Shown here piece after piece: positions 36,801 through 48,705 of a stretch of 64,000 bases of DNA. Each line of letters begins with the position of its first letter. Position 1 is the first letter of the stretch. A program made the translations under genes and the position numbers. The DNA is from Tanytarsus gracilentus (lineage: Eukaryota; Arthropoda; Insecta; Diptera; Chironomidae). The notes below the pieces were generated by a model. That model did no database searches and had not been told where the DNA came from. It saw only the letters and a program-made list of their open reading frames with translations. The DNA is taken from assembly GCA_038502055.1 (NCBI GenBank), contig JAXRKN010000040.1, forward strand, positions 2,170,001-2,234,000, written 5' to 3'.

Positions 36801-39800
36801 TAAAGTAATGGGTCATGGATCAGGCGCTTCTTCAGCAATGTTTATATCACGATCGCCTTATGGAAGGGATTCATTAAATGGAGTTATGGCTATGTCTGGC
36901 AGTTCACTGAATCAATTTTCATATGATGAAAATGGCATTAATTCGACGGAGGAAATAGCAAAAGCTCATAATTGTTCACACGACAATGAAGTCGAGTTGA
37001 TAAGCTGCCTACGCTTAAAATCAACTGAAGAGCTGATACAGAAAGATTCAACGTTACAAGTTGAGAGATTACATGAGCAAAATATGGTTAGAGCTATGAG
37101 CGGGATGATTGCGTTTGCTCCGAATATTGAGGTTCACGATGACGAAAGGGGATTGCCGGGAATTTTAACTGATAAGCCTGATACGACTCTCAAAAAGGAA
37201 CCACAAAAGAAAATTCCCCTTTTAATTGGAACGTGCAAAGATGAGACCGCAGGTGGAATAGATCAGGCGGAAATCAAGAAGATTTTCAATTCCTTCAGTG
37301 CGTTTCTTCAAACTTCAGCGAAAACCATTAAAGTTAAGGGATTAATTATGAATACCACGAGTAATTTAATGAGCTCTTTAGGTGAACATATTATGTAGTA
37401 AGAATTTGTGTTATAATTTTAAAATCTCACTTTCTTTTAGGTCTCCCATCTTTAAACGAGTACTTGACAATTCCCGAGAATTTATCACCAGAAAAGATTT
37501 TACTTAAATTAATTGAAACAACGACCGATGTCTTTTTTAATATTCCTTCAATTTTTGCTGCCGATTTATGGGGAAAATTCTCTTCCGCTTTTTTCTACAA
37601 CTTTGATTATCATGGCGACATTGGTTCGAGTGGACAGAAATTTCTGAAACCTCTGCCGTTGGTATCGAAACAAAGGACAAAGGGATTTGTTGCTCACGGC
37701 GACGATCTTGGCTATTTATTTGACGCTCATGATATTTATGGAAATCGAATCAATGAAAGTAAAGTCAAATCGCCACGCGATCAAGAAGTTAGAAACAATT
37801 TCATAAAAATCATTCATTCATTTGCCTCCATGAATAGCTCGCAAAGTCAATTGACAATTGACAATCAAATTTTGTCATCGTTTCGCGCGGACTCGACATC
37901 ATTCATGAAAATATCAAAGGGCATTACAATCGAAAAGGATTTTAGATTTTGTCAATTGTCAGTTTTGGGAGCACCATTGAAGGCAACAAAGGATATTTCT
38001 TGTAAGTTTTTGACAGAAAACTTGAAAATGCTTTCGGCAGTTCCAACACTCAATGAAGTACTCAGTGGTAATAATAATAATGTGAAGAAATTTGGATTGT
38101 TTTAAATATATTTCAAAAATAAAATAAACTCACCAGAGTTTGATGAATGATATTGATTTGAAGTGTAGTGATTTACGACTCTATGTCCGGCATCGCCCAC
38201 ACTCGCAAATTGACTTCGATTTTGATTGAATCCAATGACTGGTCGATAGTGAGGATTTCCCTGATCGACGCCTTGCTTAAGAACTTTTGGTGCTTCAGTT
38301 GCATTAGGCAAAACACGAGCGGGAAAGATGAACCCATTTGCATATTTTGGATCTCTGAATTTTACCGCAATCACTTGATTCTCGGTGCAATCATGAAGTC
38401 CAGGAATGACCGATTCGAATGTACTAAATGAAAATTATTAAAATAATTCTAAAAATAATTTTATGCTACAACTTACCCTCCAACTGGGATATTTTCTTCG
38501 CTCTTCAAAATGAGACCTTGCATACCGTCAATTGATACGGGAAATTCTTGCTCTAAGTCGTCCTCATTTTCAATGAATTTTTTTAACAATTGATAATTTG
38601 AACAGCCAGGTCCAACATAGAGCCGATCATCTCCTAGCTCATTGCGCTTGCGTTCTTCAATTGTCAATTCTTGCCGATAAGGATCGACTGCCTTAAAGAG
38701 TCTCTGTTCGTCGACAAAGGGCAACAATGCAACTCCTTGCCATGCAAATTTCTTTCCATTCAAGTCAATATTAAAGTCCTCGGGATAAAAGTCAATGATT
38801 GGTGACTCATGATCGATCATTAGACGAGCGAAAGGAAGAGGAACATGTTGACGACTTGCAGCTGGAAAAACGCCCATGAGTTGTTCGAGGGGCTTAAAAG
38901 GCGTACCTTTTGAGAACTTCTTACTCAATCCTGTAATGTTTAGAAAATCTGAAGCAAATGGTGCATAATGGAATGGAAAGTACCATTCCCAACTTGCACA
39001 GCCTTGATAATAGTATTGAAGCACCCAGCAAAGACCTTTGACATACTGCAATGCGACTGAATAGCGAAATTGTAAGTTGTCAGCGGTCACATCAAACTTT
39101 GACTCATAGTAGCGGTCTTTAAATCCCTCTTCCCACAATCGTACTTCATCGTGAGCTTGCTCATCCACTTCTTCTTCAACTTTTTTCTCGGGCTCATCGT
39201 CTGCCTTTCGCTTAACGCCACGATTTCCCTGATCATCGCCTGAACTTCCACTGGGATGCAACATCAAATCGAGTGGATTTTTAGCAGCGCTCGTATGCAT
39301 TGCCATTTTGCTGATACGTAAAATTTCTTCTTTTGGATTAAAAACAGGACTTGGTAAGACACCTCGTCCGAGAGCGGTAGGAGCGAATTGAGTCTTGTTA
39401 ATGTGCTCAAAGTTTGGTCTCTGTTGTCTTTCGAGTTTTTGTCGCTTATTTCTCGCCTTCATACGCTCTTCATTCTTTTGACGATCTCTGAAAATCTCAT
39501 CTTCAACCTCACCCAAGTCTCTCATGATCATTTCGACACGCTCAAGTGCTACATCACCGGAATCTGTTAGATAACCGCCAGTCTTGTAAACGCATTTCTT
39601 ATACAAATGAATGAGCCGATCGATAGCATTCTCGCGAATTTCCAAACTCGGTAGATGTGGAAGAAAATCATTTCCCACGAAGAAACACATGAAAACCCAA
39701 TCGTCAATGACCCGCTCAAAGTCATATTTGAAGGGTAGATTGGGCATTACAAGCTCTTTAGCAAGATACTCTTTCAGTACATTTAAGCGGACAAATATAA

Positions 39801-40750
39801 ATTGTGTCTCTTTTCCGAATTCAATGTCAGGCTGCTGTGCATGATATTCCATGTCGAGTCCATTGCAATCCTTCATTTCGTGTCCCATTTGTGCACAAAT
39901 ATCGCATGGTCGAGGCTTATTGGGCAAGAATTCCTCACGAATAATTGTAAAATTTGGCTCGTGAGTCGCTAAGCCGAGCATAATTAAATCGGCATCAGCT
40001 CCACAGAGAACATGTTGAGTGTTGGGATCGTGATCGGGCTGTGCGCGCTGCTTACGAATATAATCCATAATTTTATGTTCTCCCTCGCCGGGAACATTAG
40101 CGTCGGATAAGATTACCTTAATATTCTTCCAGCCTGGATCATTGTTGAGGCGGTCATGGACGTAGTATTGTAAGCATTTACTTAGTCGCTCCATGAATGG
40201 CGTTCCTGGTGTGATACAATTCGAATCGAAATGATGTTCTTTGGGCTTTTCTGGCGGCAATATTGCTCCCTTTGCTTTTAACTCCTCTCGGATGCGAGCA
40301 ATTTCCGTAACTTTTTCTGCGGTCTCCTTAGATGCTCTAAAACGTCGAGATCGCTGTTGATTCATCTTTGCACGTGGTGCAACACCATCAATTGCCATAT
40401 AGAGCACTTTACGAGGTCTTACTATCGAGAATAGCCTGTCAATGCACTCGAATATTGCAACCATCATTTCATTCTCGTTTTTAGGCGGCGGTTTATCTTC
40501 TGGATGTGTACAAGGATGAATTATCCCATTCATGTCCAGATATAGATTGTCAAATTCAATGTCATTCGGATTGGGCAGTGTTGCGTCCTCATAGATGTTT
40601 TTCCCTGTAGTTTCGTCAACTTTCTGAAAAATATTGAATTAATTTCATAAATTTCCTTTTTTCACTCAAATTTACCTTTCTCTCCACGCATTCTATAATA
40701 ACGCTTGGATATTTCCGCGATAACCATCTAAAGAAGGCTGGTACTCCCAT
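33844..40750 (-). CDS. Rat1: 5'-3' exoribonuclease Rat1 / Xrn2
   Basis: Nuclear 5'-to-3' RNA exonuclease used in transcription termination and rRNA/snoRNA trimming. Four exons on the minus strand: 40750-40676, 40623-38477, 38423-38134 and 34208-33844, about 958 aa. The N terminus is the invariant XRN start MGVPAFFRWLSRKYPS. Conserved blocks include DGVAPRAKMNQQ (about 104-115), the acidic active-site segments DANVPGEGEHK (about 199) and CGADADLIML (about 232), and an insect-type CCHC zinc knuckle CDICAQMGHEMKDC (265-278). The lysine/glutamate-rich middle holds a likely nuclear localisation signal. The last 120 residues (exon 4) are a Gly/Gln/Asn/Arg-rich tail with RGG-like motifs, usual for metazoan Xrn2. 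Intron 3 (34209-38133) hosts an esterase-like gene on the other strand. Confidence 0.95.
34209..36056. other. Rat1 intron 3, part upstream of the nested esterase
   Basis: No exon is recognisable on either strand. As the 5' flank of the plus-strand esterase-like gene it should contain that gene's promoter, but no clear core-promoter motif can be named. The stretch is AT-rich with GA/CT runs at about 34540-34590. Confidence 0.5.
36057..38105 (+). CDS. Secreted cholinesterase-like protein, probably non-catalytic
   Basis: Four exons: 36057-36369, 36422-36530, 36585-37381 and 37441-38105, about 627 aa, within the usual size of type-B carboxylesterases. A signal peptide (MHLSHILFYFSLLNSIKFGYS) is followed by the alpha/beta-hydrolase fold. 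Family landmarks are FRGIKYAEPP, EDCLALNIFTP, the oxyanion HGGG (split by an intron) and VPVQYRLGTLG. The nucleophile elbow reads G-H-G-S-G instead of G-E-S-A-G, so the catalytic Ser position (about residue 219) is Gly. The acidic residue (CKDET) and histidine (VAHGDDLGYLF) remain. This resembles the glutactin/neurotactin/neuroligin group of inactive, adhesion-type esterase homologues; which subfamily is unclear. There is no C-terminal membrane span. The poly(A) signal AATAAA (about 38118-38124) is only some 10 bases from the opposing Rat1 exon 3. Confidence 0.88.
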
Positions 40751-41066
40751 GATTTAATGTTGTTTTCGATTATTTTTCTCAATAAAAACAAAAATGCTTT
40801 CTATTTTCAATTTTTATCTCATCAATTTAAATTCCAAGTTTGTCACCCTTCAGTATTTTAGAGGGACTGGCCAAAGGACTTTTAAAATTCAAAAAAACGT
40901 TAAAAAATAATTAATCATTTTATCATTTTTTAATAATTTAAAATTAACTAAATTAAATTTATTTATTTTTCGTTCATCACAAGCAAAAACAGGTTTCATC
41001 TACACGTTTATGACAAATGGGGATAATTTTTTCATATGCTTTGCATTTTGTAATCGTCTCGTGGCT

Positions 41067-42154
41067 CTAATTAAAGATCATCGAGAAGAGAGGAATGAGG
41101 ACTATGAAGAGGGTCGTGATAAGGATTAAACCCACTGTCGAGTAGAAGGAGAAATATGCTTCATACTGAATTCGAGCGAACCAGCAAAAGATTAAAGTAA
41201 TAGACGCCAATGCCATACCTAAGATGTAGACCATTAAAGTGCTATTCCATTCCAAAGGGACTATATTTCTGAAATATCTATTGTTTCGTCGTACACTGGA
41301 ATTTTGTCTCGATGCAGGCGCACTGTTGACCGTTGGCGATGACTTTTTCTGCATAACGAGGCAGTGAACAACTGATCCCGAAAAGATACCACTTTCTTTT
41401 AGTGTCTTTTGATCGTTTTCTAACAGCTTTCCGTTGAAAATAAGTTTTATCAATTTTGACTCAAGTTCAATTTTAAAATTCCGTCTGAAAAATTATTCTC
41501 AAAATCTTGAAAGATCAATGACAGTGACATATTTACCTTTTAAAACTTAAAACAGTTTCATTCAAATGAGCTTGCGAATCAACTTTAATCTCATCGTTCA
41601 AGAATTTTAGTTTAATTGAAATTTTCTCGTTTTCGTCTTGCATGACACAAGTAGTAACGGCTGCGGGTATTGATGGTTCATCTTCAGCGTCTTGCGTTGA
41701 TAGATTTAATGAGGGCGTTCTATTTGATTGAGATGGCAAATCTCGATCCATTTCACGAATAATGCGTTCCTCATCTGTCAACAGTTCGTCATCGTCGCGG
41801 ATATTTCTAAAATTATTACTATTAGCAGTGCTGCTATTGTAGCTCTCAGAAGCTTCAAGGAGAATATTTTCAGCCATATCCTCGACACTGCTCGTTAAAT
41901 TATCCTCGGCAGTGCTGTTACTCGCTGTCGATGACTGCGATGATGCAGTTCTTCGAACTAAAATGTACGCCATGATAAAGAATTATTATTGAGTAATTTT
42001 AATTAACTGTAAATTTACCTCCTATGTGTATGGTTTCAAAATTGGGAGGAATTTCTCGAACTTCACTAGATTTCCACACTATCCATAGAATCACGATTAA
42101 AATTAACGAAGTGAGGAATATATTAAGTGATTTTATCTCTTCTTCTTCATCCAT
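41067..42154 (-). CDS. Transmembrane and ubiquitin-like domain protein (TMUB1/2 type)
   Basis: Three exons on the minus strand: 42154-42019, 41957-41537 and 41484-41067, about 324 aa. An N-terminal hydrophobic segment (about residues 9-26, LNIFLTSLILIVILWIVW) is followed by a Ser/Asn/Asp-rich linker. A ubiquitin-like fold (about 158-230, ISIKLKFLNDEIKV through LIKLIFNGKLLENDQKTL to SGSVVHCLV) comes next. Two further membrane spans lie near the C terminus. This order of one TM, UBL and two TMs is that of TMUB1/TMUB2, ER membrane proteins linked to ER-associated degradation. The role in insects is inference. Upstream of Rat1 on the same strand, with 316 bp between its stop and the Rat1 start. 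Confidence 0.82.
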
Positions 42155-42569
42155 TTTTTAGCATATTTTCTATTTTTTTTTTGAGGTGAAGAAAAAAACA
42201 AAATAAACAGAAAAAAATTTCATAAACTTTCACATCTCTTTAAAATGATAATTTGCAATAAAAACGTGTCGTTCTTCAAGCCTACCTTATGGGAACACTA
42301 GAAAATTTAGTTTAGACTAGGGAATTGCATGAAAAAGGATGTAAAATTAAGAAATATTAAAGTTTTTAATATCTCTGACGTTCTTCTTTTAAATTTCCCC
42401 TTTTTATCTTTTTTACCGTTTACCCCCGCACTCTTTAAGAAAATTTAATTTAAAAAAATACGTTACAAAAAGAAGGAATTTAAATATGAATTACTGGATA
42501 ATTTTAATCTATGAATTTTTATTTAATTCTTCATAGTTGCAACTAGTTGTGTGAATTTACAATATATTT
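42155..42569. other. Intergenic: TMUB promoter / Tudor-gene 3' flank
   Basis: Between two minus-strand genes. Its right part is the Tudor-gene 3' UTR and its left part the TMUB 5' UTR and promoter. Nothing specific is recognisable beyond AT-rich sequence. Confidence 0.5.
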
Positions 42570-45500
42570 CTAATAATCGTGGACAATAGTTCCATCATTA
42601 TCAATCAAATCTACAACTGGAATGTCATCATCGTAGCTTTTAATAATTGCTTTCAATTTTTGATCCACAAACTGCTCAATCAGATATTCCGAATTGATGC
42701 TATGGTCGCTTCCGGCTTCTGTTGATTTTACATTCAACTTAACTTTGACGATTTTTTGTGGACATTTGAGTGATCTCATATCCATTTTACGAAGAAGTTC
42801 TACGTCGAATGTATCAGTTATTCCAAGATCAACCAAAAAAACAGTTGCAACTGAGCTATTTTGGATTTCAATAATTTCACCTCGCAGCCACATATCATCT
42901 AGAGTCGAGACAAGACAAGATTTTTTAGCAGCTTTTGAGATGGATTTGAAGGGTTCAAAGAAAGCGTTCGGAGTATCACTGAAATGAGCAAGTAAAGCAT
43001 TGAAGGCATCCTGGATTTCTGGAATCAATGGCTCGACGTAGAAAGTTGAATCTCTTGCATCATGGATAGAAATTAGCTTGCACTCAAATTCTTTGCAGTT
43101 GATCAGACGTAAATCGAAAGTTTTAGTTTTTTTAATTAATTTCTGTTTGCGATTTTCTGAAATTTTTTAAATTTTTTAATTTATATCCAAGGAATAAAAC
43201 TATTTAAACTTACGTTTGTTTGGAATTTTATGAGTCGGTGGTCTTCTGTGAACAAGTCGTTTGTATGAAGGCTTATTCGGAGAGGATGATTCCACATCTT
43301 TAGTCAGGAATTTTTTCATGGCTTCCATAGTGACGTCAACTGATTGAATTGTGGCATTAATTTGTAGTATATTTTCATTTTTCGGTTCACTTGTGATGAA
43401 TTCTGGTTCATCAACTTTCTTAAATGCTATGGGCCATGTGTCATCAGCAGTGCAATGTCTGCCTTTGTTTTCTCGAACTGCCTGCTCAGCTAAATCTTGA
43501 ATCCAAACAGAGTTTGTTTCCACGCTCAGCTCAATTCCTTTAATGTCTGGATCGGTAGGACAATCGCATAAAACTTTTGCATTGCACAAATTATCACAAA
43601 TTCTGGATTGCAAAAAGTCCAATTCATCTTCGCTCCACTCAAATCCCGACGATGGCAAAATATTTCCCAAAACAAAGCGATGCACCTGAATAGGAATATT
43701 TTCACCAACAACCAGCGGATATATATTCGCAACGTGAACGCTAAGCAAGGTACCATAATCGACAAATTGAATTCGGTAAGTGTTTTTCTTCTCGATTAGT
43801 TGACGAATGACTTTGGCACGATAAAACTCTGTAAGGAGGAATAAAATTAAAATTTTACAAATGTATAAAAAAAGTTTACTCACGTTCATCTAAATAGAGA
43901 GCAATTACGCAATCTCCCGGTTTTAAGTTAACTTTTTCCTGACGAGCGTTGTTGATATTATGATTTCCATACAAGTTTGTAATTTTTCTGCACATTTCCT
44001 TTGCCAGTTCTGTTTGCTCGCTCGTTTGAAAAAAAATTATGCCATCCAAATCAACGTGTGTCGGTGTTCCATAATAGCTTTGTCCTAGTTTTGAAAAATA
44101 ATTATTATACAAAAAAGCGAATAAAAAAACTTTTTACCAATTGGCAAGGGATTGCTGGGAATCCATGAATTGATTTTCTTTGGTGTAAAGTTCATATATC
44201 CTCCGTAACAAAGTTCAGTAGTACGCTCCACTTCTACAGCTTTAACTTGAGGCTTTTCCTGGCGAATCTTGAGGATTTGGTCGCAGAGTTCCGATGCTGA
44301 TGTTATTTCGTTAACAAATTTCAAATTGTAAGGATTAAGGAGACGCTCTTGATGATCAAATTTCTCGTCGATGATTCGAAACTTTACATCGCAGAATCCT
44401 TCCTGATACATGTACATTAAAATGTTGTGATACTGGTCATGATTGCCAGTCCTATTGACACCATACAAAAGCACTGGTAAGCTGCCCGTTTCATCTGCCT
44501 CATCTGTCACACTTATTGAATGCGATTTATATTCACACAAAAGCTCGCTGAAAACTTCACCCGATTTGAGTGGCCAAGTTGTAAAATTGCCGGGCGGAAT
44601 GGTTTTAGCGAGATGAGCCTTGACAGCTCTTGGTAGGACGGATAAAAACTTTCCAGGAATCTCAGATAAACTTTCACACGACAAAGTATGATGAACAGCA
44701 TAATCGACGAGGAAAACTTTATAGAAATCGTTATCAAGCTTTTGCTTAATCATTCCACGATGCGACTTGCCCATCGCCTCTTTACAAGAAATAAATGCCA
44801 AACACATTTCGTTTTCCTTCCATACCTTCATTGGATTATTGTTCAATTGATCGGTGTCATTGATTTCTTGTTCCAACTTTTCAATTGCTAAAAATTAAAT
44901 ATTTGAAAGATTTTTAAGCGTATAAATTTAAATTTACCTCTTTCACGACACTCGATCGCAACATAGAATTCCTGGGGACCAATAACTTGAATTATTTTAA
45001 CAGGAACACGAGTTGTTGGTTCATTCTTCTCCATACTTTTGTCCTCTTTTCGTTTTCGTCTTTTTTGTTGACTCTGAACTTTTTCGTCGCTTTCGGGATC
45101 GCCTGAAACCATAAGTCCTTCGCTAGACTCTCCGGTAGATGCTGCATATTTCTTGTTGACCATAACGGAATTGAAGTTTATTTCTTTACCGTCATCAAGT
45201 CCGCATATGTACACAATGCAAAAGGCCACTTCATTCTAAAATAATTTTTAATTGAGCGGTTAGTCTTGCACTCACTTAAAAGCACTTACTTCGTTATCAT
45301 CAATAGTTTTATTCGTAAAAACTAGCTTGATTTTGTAGGCTCCATCTTCTGCGACCATTTTGAACTCATTTAACGCTCGAGCTGGGAATTGGAAGCCATT
45401 TTCTTCTAGAGGTGCAACATCAGCCATACCGCATCGAATTGAGATTTGTCGGTATTCGAAAAATTTCAGATGCAACTTTATGATTTCACTCAATTTAGCA

Positions 45501-46445
45501 AACTCATAACGACCAGCATCGATGAGAAATAGCTTGCATGTCTCTATTTTAGGTAAAATTTCGATAATGCGTACTCGATGCCATGTTCCGTTGTTATTAA
45601 ATGCTGCGATAAAGTTGCGTCGTGGCTTGACCAAAACTAGCGGCTTGAACTTTTCTCTACTGTAAAACAGTTGAATCGATTTGAGAAAGTAATCATCGTC
45701 GCTTACGAATTTAGGAAATGAATTTTGAACATAAAACTCATTCATGTTGATGATATTCAGAATCTTGACTTCCATGGTATATCCTTTAAAAACAAAGTGC
45801 TTCTTAATTTTGTAGCGGTCAGCATGGAATGAATTAAAATCGGAATAGCTTTGAGTCGAAAGGGAACTCGTCTCTTCTGTTGTCCAGTCAAAATCAAGAC
45901 TTTTTGGCATTGCATCCTTGATATCTGTCGATTCTTCAGTATGTTGACGATCCACTAATTTTTCAAGCAACTTTTTTAATTCAATGCTGGAAGTTATCGC
46001 GATCGAGGTTGTGTCATTCTTTTCACTTTCGAAAAACTTCACATTTTTCATCCAATCGACGGTGTTTTGTAGTTTTTCTGCATTTTTGATGATGAGATTT
46101 GCTCGTAATGTTGATCTATGCTTTTTAAAACAATCAATATCAAGTTTGATTTCATCAATTAATGCTTTTTGAACATTGTGAAATCCAGCGGAAAAATCGT
46201 CAATTCTTTCTTCGAAAAATGCCCACTGATCTTCTAAAACACGTAGAACAAATTGAGCATCGTTAGCTAGCTGATGCTTTAAGTCACTAGGCGCCTGTAA
46301 AAGATGATTTGTTTAAAGTAATTAAAAATTGTGAAAATGTACTAACGTGTTGAATTTGTTGAATTTCCGGCGAGTTTAGTAACAATTCGATTGATCTTAC
46401 TCTCTCTTTTAGTTCGAGAGCTTTTTCTGATGATTCTTCATCCAT
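42570..46445 (-). CDS. Multi-Tudor-domain protein (TDRD/Qin/Krimper-like)
   Basis: Seven exons on the minus strand: 46445-46347, 46294-45290, 45235-44938, 44887-44138, 44084-43884, 43828-43214 and 43156-42570. All phases join, giving about 1184 aa. Residues 1-150 are helical, probably coiled coil. Four extended Tudor (eTud) regions follow: about 195-330 (core FNNNGTWHRVRIIEI...FLIDAGRYE), 450-560 (HRGMIKQKLDNDFYKVFLVDYAV), 700-830 (canonical DEQFYRAKVIRQ...IQFVDYGT) and 1000-1130 (DDMWLRGEIIEIQNSSVATVFLVDLG). Such arrays bind symmetrically dimethylated arginines on Piwi proteins in germline granules. Only the third repeat keeps the classic FVDYG motif; the others look divergent in the aromatic cage. 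There is no RING, B-box, MYND, KH or LOTUS domain. I could not decide among Qin/RNF17-, Krimper- and other TDRD-type orthologues. Confidence 0.85.
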
Positions 46446-46633
46446 TTTGTGTCCTTATTATATTCTTAATTATGGTATAATTTTGCTAGAAAATTTTCGA
46501 TTCCTTCTCGTGTTTTACTAGATTCAAATCTTTAACGGTCGTTGGAATTTCAAAAAAAGTTGCCAAAATTTTCTCCCTTCGAACACAACGCTCACCATTT
46601 TTCCACGATTCAATTTCGATCGGTTGTTTAAAA
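46446..46633. promoter_or_regulatory. Divergent promoter between the Tudor gene and eIF3e
   Basis: 188 bp separate the two start codons, so both promoters are in this interval or in the 5' UTRs. No TATA box is visible, consistent with a broad housekeeping-type promoter. The role is inferred from geometry. Confidence 0.5.
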
Positions 46634-48075
46634 ATGGCAAAATTTGATTTAACTACGCGAAATCTCCAGTTTTTGGATCGTCATTTAACATTTCCACTCC
46701 TCGAGTTCTTGTTGAGCAAGGATGTAAGTTGAAATCGATTGAATTTTCATTGTTTTGGTAATTTTAACAATTTTTCATTAACCTTAAAAACTTTGCAGAT
46801 TTATGACAGAAATGTCTTGCTTAACTTTATTTTGGAGACGGTCAATAAAACCAACATGATTGATTACACGACCGACATCCGTCAGCGCTTAAATTTGCCT
46901 GAGAAAATGCCCGAAGAGCTTCAATTGAAGAGACAAACGGTTCTTGCAAAACTAAAGGAGCTTCACTTAGAAGTTGAGCCTTTTATGAAGTGTATCGAAG
47001 AAATTAAGCAAAGAGACACCACTAAGGACTCAAAAACGCTCCTGAATGTTCTTCAAACGGAGTATAATGTGAGTAAATAATATTCAATATGTGAGAAAAA
47101 GTATCAAAACAAAAGTGAATTTCTTTTTAGATGAAAATTGACATCATTCAGACTGTCTACAAGCTCGCCAAATATCTCTATGAGTGTGGCAACTACACGG
47201 AATCGTCTTCATATTTATACATTTGCTTGATGATCCTCCAGCCGAATGATAAGAACTACTTGAATGTTCTTTGGGGAAAACTAGCTTCCGAGATCCTTAC
47301 GCTCAACTGGCAAACTGCACTCGAAGACTTAAATCGTTTACGTGAGTTCATTGATAACAACAATTTCACAAACATTCAAGTGCTTCAACAACGTACATGG
47401 CTCATTCACTGGAGTATCCTTGTTTTCTTCAATCATCCAAAGGGAAGAGATTTAATTATCGAAATGTTCTTGTATAAGCCACTCTACTTGAACGCTATTC
47501 AAACGATGTGTCCACACATTATGCGCTATCTCTCCGTTGCTGTGGTCATCAATCGTGGACGTCGCAATGCACTGAAGGACTTAATCAAGGTCATTCAACA
47601 AGAATCGTACACATACAAGGACCCAATCACTGAATTTTTGGAACATCTCTACGTCAATTTTGATTTTGAAGGCGCACGCATGAAGCTTCATGAATGTCAA
47701 ACTGTCATCCTCAATGATTTCTTCATCATCGGATGCCTAGAGGAGTTTGTTGAAAATGCACGTTTAATGATTTTCGAAACATTCTGTCGCATTCATCAAT
47801 GCATCACCAGTCAGATGCTAGCTGACAAATTGAATATGGAACCAGAGGAAGCTGAATGTTGGATTGTCAATCTCATTCGCAATGCCCGTCTCGATGCGAA
47901 AATTGATTCAAAGCTCGGCTACGTAGTTATGGGTGGCCAGCCGCCAAGTCCTTATCAGCAGTTTGTGGAGAAAATTGACTCGCTATCGGTCCGTTCAGAA
48001 GCACTCACTGAGCTCGTCGAGAGAAAGAACCGCGTCAAAAATCAAGAGGGTGAAAGTAATTGGAAATATTACTAG
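46634..48075 (+). CDS. eIF3e: Eukaryotic translation initiation factor 3 subunit E (eIF3e / Int6)
   Basis: Three exons: 46634-46723, 46799-47068 and 47131-48075, about 434 aa, the usual length. The start MAKFDLTTRNLQFLDRHLTF and PLLEFL segment match the family N terminus. The middle is helical repeats. A PCI domain occupies roughly residues 220-400 (with FFIIGCLEEFVENARLMIFE and ADKLNMEPEEAECWIVNLIR, the winged helix). It is a core PCI subunit of eIF3 in the cytoplasm, needed for 40S recruitment. It is divergent from the Tudor gene and convergent with Trm112, whose stop codon is 114 bp away. AATAAA at about 48174 is its likely poly(A) signal. Confidence 0.96.
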
Positions 48076-48189
48076 GTCTAAGCAAAAAAAATGCGTTTTG
48101 TAATTCTTATAACTTTATTAAATGCTTAAAATAATCCGAGAAGAAATTAATTGTATGGTATGAACAAGAAATGAAATAAAAAGTGAAAT

Positions 48190-48705
48190 TTATATTTCGT
48201 CCTCATTTAAAAGCATATTCGGTATTCCGCTAGTTATTGGAAAAACTCTTCCTGTTTCAGGACACGTTAGTGAGCCATTGACGATATCAACTTCGAGCAA
48301 AATATGGTGTAGTTTTTGAAGAATTTCAGTGTCATTTGAAATAGTTTCTTGTTGGAACTCCTCGGGTATATCTTGGCCACATCCGAGCGTGTCGGCTGCC
48401 AAACTAAAAGTTTTTAAATTAGTTATAAGAGATTAAAATTAATGACTTATATTACCGAATAGTTGACCATTCTAATCGTGGAAGTATTCGTTGAATAAAC
48501 TCTTGGTTGAATGTCTGTGGCTCTACTTTCTTGTCAACGACCTAAAAAATAATTTACACATTTTTTCTTTAATTTTTTCATCGACATAAAAAACATTTTA
48601 ATCAATGGCGTAATTTAATTTACTTACAGTCAGTAATAGTGGATATCCAACTTGCACACCTCGTATGCATTTCGATGTTAAGAAATTGTACGTAAGTAAC
48701 TTCAT
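48190..48705 (-). CDS. Trm112: Trm112-like methyltransferase activator
   Basis: Three exons on the minus strand: 48705-48628, 48541-48456 and 48403-48190, giving 125 aa, the family size. MKLLTYNFLTS at the start, a helical insert (FNQEFIQRILPRLEWSTI), and the C-terminal LTCPETGRVFPITSGIPNMLL block identify it. It is the small obligate partner that stabilises several methyltransferases acting on tRNA, rRNA (Bud23/WBSCR22) and release factor. Of the zinc-ligand cysteines found in some orthologues, C of TCPETG remains, and the first cysteine region is altered, as in animals generally. Convergent with eIF3e. Confidence 0.93.
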
